Assembly (NCBI GenBank): GCA_002311835.1
Contig: DBZY01000037.1
Coordinates: 1 to 20,813, forward strand
Length of the DNA: 20,813 nucleotides
Direction: 5' to 3'
Origin: Proteobacteria bacterium UBA1148
GTDB lineage: Bacteria > Pseudomonadota > Gammaproteobacteria > Steroidobacterales > Rariloculaceae
Part shown: positions 1 to 6,904 of the stretch, piece after piece
Position numbering within the stretch: position 1 is the stretch's first letter
How the letters are laid out: the number at the start of each line of letters is the position of its first letter
Translations under genes and position numbers: made by a program
Notes under the pieces: generated by a model
Databases searched by the model: none
The model's input: the letters and a program-made list of their open reading frames with translations, nothing else
What the model was told of the DNA's origin: nothing

Positions 1-1
1 C

Positions 2-235
2 TATTTCGGCTGGGACCAGTGGGATGCGTCGCTCGGCCCGGATGACTTGTTCTTTTTCCGGATTCAGAGCCCGGTCATCATCATCGAGTTCGATCACCAG
101 GGCGCCATCGCGCTGCCCAATGCGCGTTCGGATATCCCGATCCGGGAGCATATTCATACGGTGGTGCGCACGCCGAACGGTAACGATTACGGCAAGGATC
201 TGCTGCGCCAGCACTACGAGCGGCATCCGCACTAG
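2..235 (+). CDS. DUF3500 family protein, C-terminal fragment (5' end outside window)
   Basis: An open frame enters from the left edge and ends at the TAG at 233-235, giving 77 residues. The fragment contains a hydrophobic FFFRIQSPVIIIEFDHQG strand and a late IHTVVRTPNGNDYGKDLLRQHY motif. These resemble the C-terminus of DUF3500 proteins, which end in an IHTVWR...DLLREHY pattern. DUF3500 proteins are usually 300-400 residues long and their biochemical role is not established, so only the last quarter is visible. The frame is uninterrupted and stops 91 bases before the next gene, with a possible terminator hairpin between. The family call rests on motif recognition and is moderately confident. 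The start and any signal peptide lie outside the window. Confidence 0.75.
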   Translation, partial: YFGWDQWDASLGPDDLFFFRIQSPVIIIEFDHQGAIALPNARSDIPIREHIHTVVRTPNGNDYGKDLLRQHYERHPH

Positions 236-257
236 GGAATATTTAAAATAAGTAGTT

Positions 258-292
258 TATGGGGCTGCTTTGATTCCAGCCTAGCCCCCATA
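258..292 (+). terminator. candidate hairpin terminator after the DUF3500 gene
   Basis: TATGGGGCT at 258-266 can pair with AGCCCCCATA at 283-292. This gives a 9-bp GC-rich stem with one bulged C and a 16-nt loop. It lies 23 bases after the DUF3500 stop and is followed by only a short pyrimidine stretch (TCTTT), so it is a weak intrinsic terminator at best. Confidence 0.35.
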
Positions 293-325
293 TCTTTAGC
301 ATCTGCAATTTGGTGGAGAGGCAAG

Positions 326-1054
326 ATGAGAACGTTGATATGTTTCGCAGGTCTAGGGGGGGTTCTCAGCCAATTGAATGTGGGCGCCCAAGAGATCGGT
401 GCCGTGGATGCTGAAGTGGATTTCTCAGGTATCTATGCGGTGGGCGTCTATACAGGCGTGCCGACCCGGGTGGAAGAACCGGATGTGTATCCATTTACCG
501 AGGAGGGAGCGAGCACACAGAGCGCCTATGACCGTTTCACCTTGGACCCCAGACAATTAGATGACTGCGTAGGAGATCCCGTGCCCGAACTGCTCTGGTC
601 AGCCAATCCCATGGAAATCGTTCAGGAGGATGGGAGAATTCTGATGCGCTTCGAGGAGAATGATACGAGTCGTCCCATAATCATGAACGGTACTCCTCCA
701 TCGGAAGAGCAGCCGCTTACTCGGCTCGGTTACTCCATAGGGCATTGGGAAGGAGATGTACTGGTCATAGAGACGACGCATATGGTGAGTGGCGTCATAT
801 TCGGCAGTGACGGTTATCCGATCAGCCGGGAAGCTAGAATCACAGAGAGGTACTGGCGGGAGCCCGGAGAGAACAACTTACAGGTGGAGATTCTAGTCGA
901 CGACTCATTCAACTATACCGACACAGTCAGGTTGGGACGGCAGTGGATCTGGTCGCCAGATGAGCAGGTTCGCCCATGGGGGTGCTTTAGCCTCGGCCCT
1001 CGGGACTCCGAGCCCGACATAGAGGGGTTGGCGCGTATGCTGGAAGAGTTGTAG
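326..1054 (+). CDS. exported protein of unknown function, DUF6152-associated family
   Basis: This 242-residue protein begins with a short, weak signal peptide (residues 1 to about 21, ending VGA|QE), so it is probably exported. No enzyme motif is recognisable. The central part carries PMEIVQEDGRILMRFE, a later IIMNG, and the block LGYSIGHWEGDVLVIETTH followed by EARITERYW. The same blocks appear in the convergent minus-strand gene ending 33 bases away, so the two are paralogues. From memory, proteins with this IGHWEGD pattern are common next to DUF6152 genes in Gammaproteobacteria, without an assigned function. The ATG at 326 follows a GGAGAGGCAAG ribosome-binding region. Cysteines in the LDDC and WGC segments could form a disulfide. 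The coding call is strong but the function is unknown. Confidence 0.8.
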   Translation: MRTLICFAGLGGVLSQLNVGAQEIGAVDAEVDFSGIYAVGVYTGVPTRVEEPDVYPFTEEGASTQSAYDRFTLDPRQLDDCVGDPVPELLWSANPMEIVQEDGRILMRFEENDTSRPIIMNGTPPSEEQPLTRLGYSIGHWEGDVLVIETTHMVSGVIFGSDGYPISREARITERYWREPGENNLQVEILVDDSFNYTDTVRLGRQWIWSPDEQVRPWGCFSLGPRDSEPDIEGLARMLEEL

Positions 1055-1086
1055 CGTTTTCGATGTACGGCGTAGAGTTGCCGAAC

Positions 1087-1827
1087 CTAGCCTCCATCGG
1101 GTATCGGGGGGCGAAGATCGAGCCACCGGAGGAGATCTCTCAGCGTGTCTCCGGTTGTTGGCAACCGCCAGCCAGTTGCGTCAAAAGGGTCGCAGAAGTA
1201 ATGAAGAAGCATCAAATCAGGCGCGCGATCAAAGGTATGGGTCCGGGTTGTCGGCCCACGTAGATGGACCGGGTCTTCCACACTGAACTCAAGTTCCAGA
1301 CGATCCCCAGAGGGCCGATACCGTTCGACAATCCGTGCGTCTGGGTCACCGCTAAACGGAAAACCGTCATCATTTAACAGGAGCGGCGTCAAATGCGATG
1401 TTTCGACCACGAGTTCATCGCCTTGCCAAGTGCCAACCGAATACCCGACGGGAGAGAGCGGCATCCATTCAGGTGCCTTGCGACCATCCATGTGCACTCT
1501 ACGAATAACATTGAAGGCTTCATAAATAATTAGGATCTGATGCTTTTGCACAACGATCTCAAGCGGAGCCCTGCTTTCGGCTGCCCGAATGAGACCCGGT
1601 GGGATGCACCGCATGCTGGGATCATCGACCGAACGATCGAATTTATCCAACGCTTCCTGCACTGAATTGGTTGCCGCGAGGCCTTCCCAAGCCCCGCGGA
1701 CATCCATCAGCCATCCTCCTGCCAGAGTCCCTTCTTGCGCATCGGCGTGTGTTACCAGCATCGCGGCGATGATCGCGCATCCCCACTGACTTGATCGTCT
1801 CAAGATACCAATGAATTTTAGTGTCAA
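1087..1827 (-). CDS. exported protein of unknown function, paralogue of the convergent gene
   Basis: This 246-residue protein has a signal peptide (residues 1 to about 30, with hydrophobic CAIIAAMLV and THADA|Q). The mature part contains DDPSMRCIPPGL, PLEIVVQKHQILIIYE, VHMDG, VGYSVGTWQGDELVVETSH and DARIVERYRPSGD. These match the order of blocks in the plus-strand gene at 326-1054. It starts with TTG, and TTGA overlaps the stop of the upstream DUF6152 gene, which indicates translational coupling in one minus-strand operon with the endostatin-like gene further upstream. The family is frequently linked with DUF6152 but its role is unknown. It ends 33 bases from its convergent paralogue with no clear terminator between them. 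Confidence 0.8.
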   Translation of the reverse strand: MTLKFIGILRRSSQWGCAIIAAMLVTHADAQEGTLAGGWLMDVRGAWEGLAATNSVQEALDKFDRSVDDPSMRCIPPGLIRAAESRAPLEIVVQKHQILIIYEAFNVIRRVHMDGRKAPEWMPLSPVGYSVGTWQGDELVVETSHLTPLLLNDDGFPFSGDPDARIVERYRPSGDRLELEFSVEDPVHLRGPTTRTHTFDRAPDLMLLHYFCDPFDATGWRLPTTGDTLRDLLRWLDLRPPIPDGG

Positions 1828-2195
1828 GGTAGTGATACCTCGCGGCCATCCGGCAGAACGATCGTGCTTAGGCGCAAGTTTCGGGGGATAGAACTATGCG
1901 GGAATCCCTTTACCGTAATATGGTCGCCAGGTTTGACCAGGTTGGCATAGATGCCCGACCTCACCAACTCGTTTGAGCCGCTGAGTTCCCCTTCCCATTC
2001 GGCGATAGTCCCGTCGGCGTCCGTCCAACTAAAAATCAAACGAGCATGCGGATTAACGAACAAGAAGTCGCCAACGATCGCGTCGTTTAAAATCGTTTCG
2101 TCTTCGCGATCGGGGTACATGCTTCCGCCGTGATGGGCGAACGTGTTACCGAATACGAACGCTGCGACAGCGGCGACAGTTGTTGTCTTAATCAA
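1824..2195 (-). CDS. DUF6152 family periplasmic protein (copy 1)
   Basis: This is a 123-residue exported protein. A signal peptide (residues 1-20) ends TFA and the predicted mature chain starts HHGGSMYP. The body has FVNPHARLIFSWTDADG and EWEGELSG, the NPH and WxxE signatures shared with two other copies in this window (8174-8548 and 9943-10323). DUF6152 proteins are small beta-rich periplasmic proteins of unknown function. An N-terminal His-His plus the NPH histidine could bind metal, which is inference. The start is TTG at 2195, 20 bases after the stop of the endostatin-like gene, and no nearer ATG or convincing Shine-Dalgarno sequence was seen, so the exact start is uncertain. The stop overlaps the next gene's TTG start. 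Confidence 0.82.
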   Translation of the reverse strand: MIKTTTVAAVAAFVFGNTFAHHGGSMYPDREDETILNDAIVGDFLFVNPHARLIFSWTDADGTIAEWEGELSGSNELVRSGIYANLVKPGDHITVKGFPHSSIPRNLRLSTIVLPDGREVSLP

Positions 2196-2215
2196 GGAGT
2201 CGCTTGCTTGCGAGG

Positions 2216-2851
2216 CTATTCCCTCACGGCAAAGCAGTACAACAGGCCGTCACCACCCGAACTGTTCAGCGCAGCTGGGCTGCAACCTCTGGAGTCATGG
2301 GCCGACGCCCAGGCTGCAAAGTCATGATGACCGACCCGTGCTTTGCCTTCGTCGCTGCTCGTCCAGTTATTGCAGGTCATGTCTTCGCCGGGCGGATAGG
2401 CCATACCCTCTGCCGTTGAGCCGGTTAGAATGTCATGCCGGTTCGGTACAGAATCCGTCCCCGGTATTCCGCGACCAAGTTCGTCGAGCGCCTTAATGAT
2501 ACTCATACGATGCATGAGGTTGTGGAGGGTTTCCAGATCCGCGCCAACTCGGTATCCGTTCGCGTTGAACCACGGACCAGGTCCGATCCTATCTCGGGCG
2601 TTGACGGTATTGTCCCCCTGGGTGCTGAGATACGCATGCCAGGTAAGATGGCCCTGATCGGCGCTTTCTGCCAGGTTTTGACAGATTTCATCCGCCCCCG
2701 CCAGACCTCCTAGGTCACCGCCGTTGCCGGAGCCCTGACTTGTGATGAAGAAGGACATTGGTCCCGTCGGCGGTTGCGCTTGAGCCAAGCCCGCGAAAAG
2801 TAGGCCGCAGAATACCACGCTGTTTAATACGAATTTATTATTGATAACCAT
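2216..2851 (-). CDS. exported endostatin/C-type-lectin-like protein
   Basis: This 211-residue protein has a clear signal peptide (residues 1 to about 25, cleavage at AQA|Q). The mature part matches a bacterial extracellular family with a collagen XV/endostatin or lectin-like fold, through this series: MSFFITSQGSGNGGDLGGLAGADEICQNLA, then ARDRIGPGPWFNANG, then NRHDILTGS, then CNNWTSSDEG, then HDSRGCSPAALNSSGG and a terminal LLYCFA. The four mature-part cysteines (in EICQNL, DMTCNNW, RGCSP and LYCFA) fit two disulfides. The usual role is not established; cell-surface binding is a guess. The ATG at 2851 has a good ribosome-binding site (AAGGAAA about 8 bases upstream). It is the first gene of a minus-strand operon with the DUF6152 gene and the 1087-1827 gene. 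Confidence 0.8.
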   Translation of the reverse strand: MVINNKFVLNSVVFCGLLFAGLAQAQPPTGPMSFFITSQGSGNGGDLGGLAGADEICQNLAESADQGHLTWHAYLSTQGDNTVNARDRIGPGPWFNANGYRVGADLETLHNLMHRMSIIKALDELGRGIPGTDSVPNRHDILTGSTAEGMAYPPGEDMTCNNWTSSDEGKARVGHHDFAAWASAHDSRGCSPAALNSSGGDGLLYCFAVRE

Positions 2852-3031
2852 CGTTGGTTTCCTTAATTATCTGAATTCTCGAATGAGACAGATACTACAC
2901 TGCTCTCGGTCAGAAAATGCCGTTATTTATTTCTTCTTTAGTACCTCAGCCGCTTAAATGGCGACGTTCACATTAGCGTCTAGTAAAATCTATCGGCGTG
3001 CTAGTCGGTGAAATGCAGCTCGGGTTTTGAG

Positions 3032-3415
3032 ATGAGGAGAAAATATTTTATTCATATTATGGTTGGTGCCAACGATATTGAAGCATCTAAAAAATTCTAC
3101 GACGCTTCATTCGGAGCAATTGGACATGATCCTGGGTATACCGATAAAAAAGGACGTGTTTGGTATCGATCAAAAACCGGGATTTTTGGAATCACAAAAC
3201 CTATCGATGGCAATCCAGCATCTCATGGTAATGGAAGCACTATTGCGTTTTTGGTAGAAAGTATTGAAGCAGGAAATGAGTGGCACGCAGTTGGTATTGC
3301 TAATGGCGGCACAACTTGCGAGGATCCACCTGGAGTTAGGAAAAATGGTGTCTATCTAGCTTATCTACGAGACCCTACTGGTAACAAATTATGCGCATTG
3401 CATAGAGCCGATTAA
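3032..3415 (+). CDS. VOC (glyoxalase/bleomycin-resistance-like) family protein
   Basis: This is a small single-domain protein of 127 residues from ATG 3032. The N-terminal FIHIMVGANDIEASKKFYDASF is the first beta-alpha module of the vicinal oxygen chelate superfamily. GSTIAFLVES and a closing LRDPTGNKLCALHR form the second module. VOC proteins include glyoxalases, dioxygenases and resistance proteins; the substrate cannot be read here. A GTG at 3008 extends the frame by 8 residues, but homologues usually begin close to the HIMVG strand, so 3032 is preferred; 3059 is also possible. The gene is visibly more AT-rich than its neighbours. It is followed after 12 bases by the Rossmann-fold gene, so the two are probably co-transcribed. 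Confidence 0.82.
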   Translation: MRRKYFIHIMVGANDIEASKKFYDASFGAIGHDPGYTDKKGRVWYRSKTGIFGITKPIDGNPASHGNGSTIAFLVESIEAGNEWHAVGIANGGTTCEDPPGVRKNGVYLAYLRDPTGNKLCALHRAD

Positions 3416-3427
3416 CTTAATAAAGAG

Positions 3428-4147
3428 ATGAATAACGTGAAACTTTTAATTCGAGGCTTTATAGCAAAGGGATTGCTGGTTTTGGTCGGAGTATTCGTTA
3501 GCTCTTCCCTTGTTTTGGCCGAGACGATAGCGGTTATTGGTACCGGGAATGTAGGAGGTGCATTGGGGCCACAATTTGCAACGCTCGGTCACGACATCAT
3601 ATATGGGTCACGTGAACCTACACGTCAGGATGTACAGGCACTTGTTGCGAGAACGGGTCATAACGCAACGGCGATGTTGCCGGCTGAGGCAGCTGCGGTT
3701 GCCGACATCGTTGTTATGGCTACGAAGTGGGCTCAGGCAGAGGTGGCACTCAAGAGCCTTGGCGATCTATCGGGCAAAATTATTCTCGATCCGAATAATG
3801 CGGTGCGTCTTGATAGCTCCGGTACACGCCATCATGACGTTGAAACCTCGGCCGCACAAATGATTCAGAATTGGGCGCCAAACGCAATGGTTGTTAAGGC
3901 ATTCAATACTCTGAGCGCCGCCGTCATGGCCGATCCGGCAAGTGCAGGTGGACCGGTAACGATCCCAATTGCAGGCAACGATGCTGGTGCTAAAGCTGTG
4001 ATCGCGAATCTTGTGACCGGTATCGGCTTTGAGGTTGTTGATATGGGAGGTATCGCTTCGGCTCATGCGATTGAGCAAATGCTCATCGTGCGTGGTAATG
4101 CGAGTACGCCGTACAATTACTACTTCCGTCCGGTTCCTCAGGAATAG
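3428..4147 (+). CDS. exported or membrane-tethered NADP-binding F420-reductase-like oxidoreductase
   Basis: This 239-residue protein has an N-terminal hydrophobic signal (residues 1-31, ...SSSLVLA|E). A Rossmann strand with the dinucleotide motif GTGNVGG (residues 38-44) follows directly, then IIYGSRE, whose Ser-Arg is typical of NADP(H) preference. The domain resembles the F420-dependent NADP reductase/pyrroline-5-carboxylate reductase N-terminal family (PF03807). Supporting segments are VVMATKWAQAE, IILDPNN and VVKAFNTLSA. The substrate is unknown. A Sec-type leader on a dinucleotide-binding protein is unusual, because NADP is cytoplasmic. It lacks a twin-arginine motif, and no in-frame internal Met precedes the Rossmann strand. 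It probably forms an operon with the preceding VOC gene. Confidence 0.8.
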   Translation: MNNVKLLIRGFIAKGLLVLVGVFVSSSLVLAETIAVIGTGNVGGALGPQFATLGHDIIYGSREPTRQDVQALVARTGHNATAMLPAEAAAVADIVVMATKWAQAEVALKSLGDLSGKIILDPNNAVRLDSSGTRHHDVETSAAQMIQNWAPNAMVVKAFNTLSAAVMADPASAGGPVTIPIAGNDAGAKAVIANLVTGIGFEVVDMGGIASAHAIEQMLIVRGNASTPYNYYFRPVPQE

Positions 4148-4198
4148 ATAGTAGGTGCTCGAGAGAGCCTCTATTAAATAGTTGTTAAGGCCTTCAAT

Positions 4199-5518
4199 AT
4201 GAAACTGCCCCAATGCCACGTTGTAAGCATGCTGATAACCGTGCTCACCCTTGCCGCTTTGAAGACTCCGATTTTTGCCCAGGAGGACCAGCAAGGGCAA
4301 TTCGTGATTCCCGTATCTCAGGCCAAACAGGGTTTCTCGGCTGAGCAAAGCTATCGCTGGCGGCAGGATTTCGCCTGGCCAACCTCTTCGGGGCCCGCCG
4401 ACGAGAGCAATCTTTATTACTTCCTACATTGGGATGAATTCTTACCGCATCAGACGGTTTGGCGCGCCGGGGACGTGCGCTCTTTCGAGCGAGCGCCGAA
4501 CAGCGCGCTCGGTCAAGTCACCGCTAGCTCCACGCTCGGGACGATGAGCCTCGACGAATTACTCAGCCATCCTTTGTCGAGGGTTCAAGGCTTCGTTGTC
4601 GTACATGGCGGGAGAATTGTTTACGAACAGTATCCCGGCATGCGCGAGCAGGACCATCATAGGTGGTTCTCAGTCGGTAAGTCGATAACGGGCTTGTTAG
4701 TAGGTTTGCTGGAAGAAGAGGGCAGGATTGACGTCAACCGAGCAATCGATGTTTATCTCCCAGAGCTTTTCGCCACGAAGTGGCAGGGCATTCGTGTCAT
4801 CGATATCTTGGATATGGCAAGCGGCCTCGACCTGGAGGAGACCGACGAAGTCAGATACGATCGTTCGACCTCGGTGGGCGCATGGTTTCAGATCGAGAAC
4901 TTGGATACAACCGGTCTCGGGGCACTCACTTCCGATCAGATTCTATTCGACGTAGGGAACAAGCGCGCGCCGGGCGAAGTGCTCGAGTACTCGTCGATGA
5001 ATACGCGCATGTTAGATCTGTTGGTTGAACGCGTTTCAGGCCAGCGAGTGGCAGAATTGGTTAGCGATCGCGTGTGGTCGAAGTTGGGCGCCGAGGGTGA
5101 CGCAATCGTTGCGCTCAACCTTCAAGGCCGCGCAGGCACGTATGGGATGTTCTCGAGCCGGCTTCGTGACCTCGCCCGATATGGGATGCTCTATACGCCG
5201 AGCTGGGACGTCGTTGCGACCGAGCGCGTCGTGCCACAATCGCTACTCGACAGGATCCGCGACGGCTGCCGTCCTGATATTTTTGCGCGAGGCGTCGCGT
5301 TGGGGCTGGGCCCGGGAGCGGAAAGGCCGAGATGCAATTCACGCCACTGGGATGCCGTCTTTGCAGACGGAGACTTCTTCAAGCTAGGTGCACGCGGACA
5401 GGGTCTTTACATTTCGCCCGCACGGGATGTCGTCGTAGCATTTTTCTCGACAACGACCGAGCTCGGCTGGGAGAGCTACGCACGCGCGATTGCGAAGACC
5501 CTGGAACCGTCCGAGTAA
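4199..5518 (+). CDS. class C beta-lactamase-related serine hydrolase
   Basis: This 439-residue exported protein has a signal peptide of about 27 residues ending IFA|Q. The serine beta-lactamase/penicillin-binding fold is shown by the SxxK motif S158-V-G-K161 (FSVGKSITG) and by the second-motif tyrosine in EYSS (Y264). A C-terminal GARGQGLYISP stretch sits where the KTG-like strand is expected. The family covers esterases, peptidases and 6-aminohexanoate-dimer hydrolases as well as beta-lactamases. Because the second motif is YSS rather than YxN and no KTG is present, an esterase or amide hydrolase is more likely than antibiotic resistance. The ATG at 4199 has an AAGG about 9 bases upstream. 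It is convergent with the MetE-like gene. Confidence 0.85.
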   Translation: MKLPQCHVVSMLITVLTLAALKTPIFAQEDQQGQFVIPVSQAKQGFSAEQSYRWRQDFAWPTSSGPADESNLYYFLHWDEFLPHQTVWRAGDVRSFERAPNSALGQVTASSTLGTMSLDELLSHPLSRVQGFVVVHGGRIVYEQYPGMREQDHHRWFSVGKSITGLLVGLLEEEGRIDVNRAIDVYLPELFATKWQGIRVIDILDMASGLDLEETDEVRYDRSTSVGAWFQIENLDTTGLGALTSDQILFDVGNKRAPGEVLEYSSMNTRMLDLLVERVSGQRVAELVSDRVWSKLGAEGDAIVALNLQGRAGTYGMFSSRLRDLARYGMLYTPSWDVVATERVVPQSLLDRIRDGCRPDIFARGVALGLGPGAERPRCNSRHWDAVFADGDFFKLGARGQGLYISPARDVVVAFFSTTTELGWESYARAIAKTLEPSE

Positions 5519-5583
5519 CGTCCCCCTTCGCGCAGGTGAGAGAACCACCTCAGCTACGACGAGGGTGACAATCCGGTTCGCCT

Positions 5584-6717
5584 CTAGGTGTCAACTCCGC
5601 CCCAAATGGCTTCCGCTGTTTCTACAACCAATTCAAGTTTGCGTTTCTGCTCGTCCATGGTCAGCGCATTGCCTTCCTCCGTCGAAGCAAAACCGCACTG
5701 GGGAGCAATTCCAAGTTGGTCCAGATCTACAAACTTCGATGCTGCATCAACTCGACGCTTTAAGTCATCAATTGATTCAAGTGTCCCCTGTTTTGTCGTG
5801 ATAAACCCTGGTAAGACACGTTTTTTGCCCCTTGGTAGTAATCTAAGAGGTTCCAGGCTACCAGCTCGCTCGCTATCGTATTCCATGAAATAGACATCGA
5901 CCCCAGTCTGGTTAAAAACAGCATCAGCCGCTGGGTCGTAAGCGCCTTCAGCGGCCCACGTAGACCTGAAGTTACCCCTACAAAGGTGCATCCCGATGAC
6001 CATATCGTCGGGACGATCTGCGATAGCATCATGCATCACTTTTGCGTATTGGGTAATGAGCCAGTCCGGATCAAATCCCTCAGCTTTTTTCTGCTCCCGT
6101 TGGTTGGGATCGCAAAGATACGCAAAGAAAATATCGTCCATTTGTAGGTAGCGACAACCCGCCTTATAGAACTCTTTAACAGCTTTTGAATAAGTCTTTG
6201 TTAGATCCGAGAACAATACCTCCACATCTGCATACTCTGGTGGAGCAATATCTGCTTTTGCTACCCGAAAATGGCAACAACTTGGGCCAGGAATAGAAAT
6301 TTTTGGCTGAGCATTGGCAACTGATGCTAGATAGCGGAAATGACCTAACATGGGATGATTGTCCGGAAAATTGATGCGCCCCGTAATAGTGGGATGTATT
6401 GGGGGAATCTGGATTCCATGAAACTGAACACCCTCATTACGCTCAACTAGTTCCACACCTGACAATGCACCCATGAAGTCAAAGTGCCAAAACCATCGTC
6501 GGTACTCTCCATCCGTCACCGCCAGTAGACCTAAACTCTCTTGTAAATCAACGACATCCTTTATGGCCCTATCCTCAACAGCGCGTAGTTCCTCGGTCGT
6601 GCTGAACCCGTTGGAACCTACTGAAGCAGCGTTATAACGCCTCCGAGCGGCATGAACAGCGTCCGGCCTCAGTAAGCTTCCAACATGATCGGCTCGAAAG
6701 GGAGCGTTGTTTGCCAT
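5584..6717 (-). CDS. MetE C-terminal-domain-like methyltransferase (cobalamin-independent methionine synthase family)
   Basis: This 377-residue enzyme corresponds to the catalytic half of cobalamin-independent methionine synthase, without its N-terminal half. The expected zinc ligands are present: H244 and C246 in GMHLCRGN, E279 in FMEYDSERAG and C341 in APQCGFAST. The start DHVGSLLRP and the end ALTMDEQKRKLELVVETAEAIWG are also family hallmarks. Short MetE-like proteins act on diverse methyl donors or thiols, so methionine synthesis is not assured. The ATG at 6717 is chosen because AAAGGAG lies just upstream; a longer frame from TTG 6735 would place that site inside the gene. It diverges from the membrane regulator at 6905, which may control it. 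Confidence 0.85.
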   Translation of the reverse strand: MANNAPFRADHVGSLLRPDAVHAARRRYNAASVGSNGFSTTEELRAVEDRAIKDVVDLQESLGLLAVTDGEYRRWFWHFDFMGALSGVELVERNEGVQFHGIQIPPIHPTITGRINFPDNHPMLGHFRYLASVANAQPKISIPGPSCCHFRVAKADIAPPEYADVEVLFSDLTKTYSKAVKEFYKAGCRYLQMDDIFFAYLCDPNQREQKKAEGFDPDWLITQYAKVMHDAIADRPDDMVIGMHLCRGNFRSTWAAEGAYDPAADAVFNQTGVDVYFMEYDSERAGSLEPLRLLPRGKKRVLPGFITTKQGTLESIDDLKRRVDAASKFVDLDQLGIAPQCGFASTEEGNALTMDEQKRKLELVVETAEAIWGGVDT

Positions 6718-6722
6718 TTCAT

Positions 6723-6729
6723 CTCCTTT
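6723..6729 (-). promoter_or_regulatory. ribosome-binding site deciding the start of the MetE-like gene
   Basis: The reverse strand reads AAAGGAG followed by five bases and then ATG at 6717. This places initiation at 6717 rather than at the upstream TTG (6735). Confidence 0.75.
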
Positions 6730-6787
6730 GGACAAGTGTTCGCGACATACGCCTTCAGCATATAACTAACTGCTATTTGAGAGAGTA

Positions 6788-6844
6788 ACGTACGCTTTTT
6801 CAAACAAAATTTTATAAAACATTTAGTTATGTACGGTTTTTTAA
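6788..6844. repeat. pair of 16-bp direct repeats in the divergent regulatory region
   Basis: Copies at 6788-6803 and 6829-6844 share the pattern A(C/T)GTACG(C/G)TTTTT(C/T)AA, with 13 of 16 positions identical and starts 41 bases apart (about four helical turns). They lie between the MetE-like gene and the membrane winged-helix regulator gene. They could be operator sites for that regulator, which is inference. Confidence 0.5.
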
Positions 6845-6849
6845 CCGTA
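6832..6849. promoter_or_regulatory. perfect 7-bp inverted repeat, candidate operator
   Basis: TACGGTT at 6832-6838 and AACCGTA at 6843-6849 are perfect inverted arms around a TTTT loop. The site overlaps the second direct repeat and lies 56 bases upstream of the regulator start. It could be a protein-binding palindrome or, less likely, a hairpin. Confidence 0.45.
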
Positions 6850-6904
6850 AAAGGTAGATTAATATAGCCGGAATTAGTGGTAAAGCAGTTAAGGAACGTT
6901 AAAA

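Noticed and set aside
3767..4348. A 193-residue minus-strand frame spanning the Rossmann-fold gene and the start of the beta-lactamase-like gene
   Set aside because: It is antisense to two genes with clear motifs and signal peptides, and the translation shows no family resemblance.
4199..5518. Antibiotic-resistance beta-lactamase
   Set aside because: The SxxK motif is present but the second motif is YSS and no KTG triad is visible; the family is dominated by esterases and peptidases, so a resistance call is not supported.
5534..5550. Short hairpin AGGTG/CACCT between the convergent beta-lactamase-like and MetE-like genes
   Set aside because: The stem is only 5 bp with a 7-nt loop and no T-run on either strand, so a terminator call is not supported.
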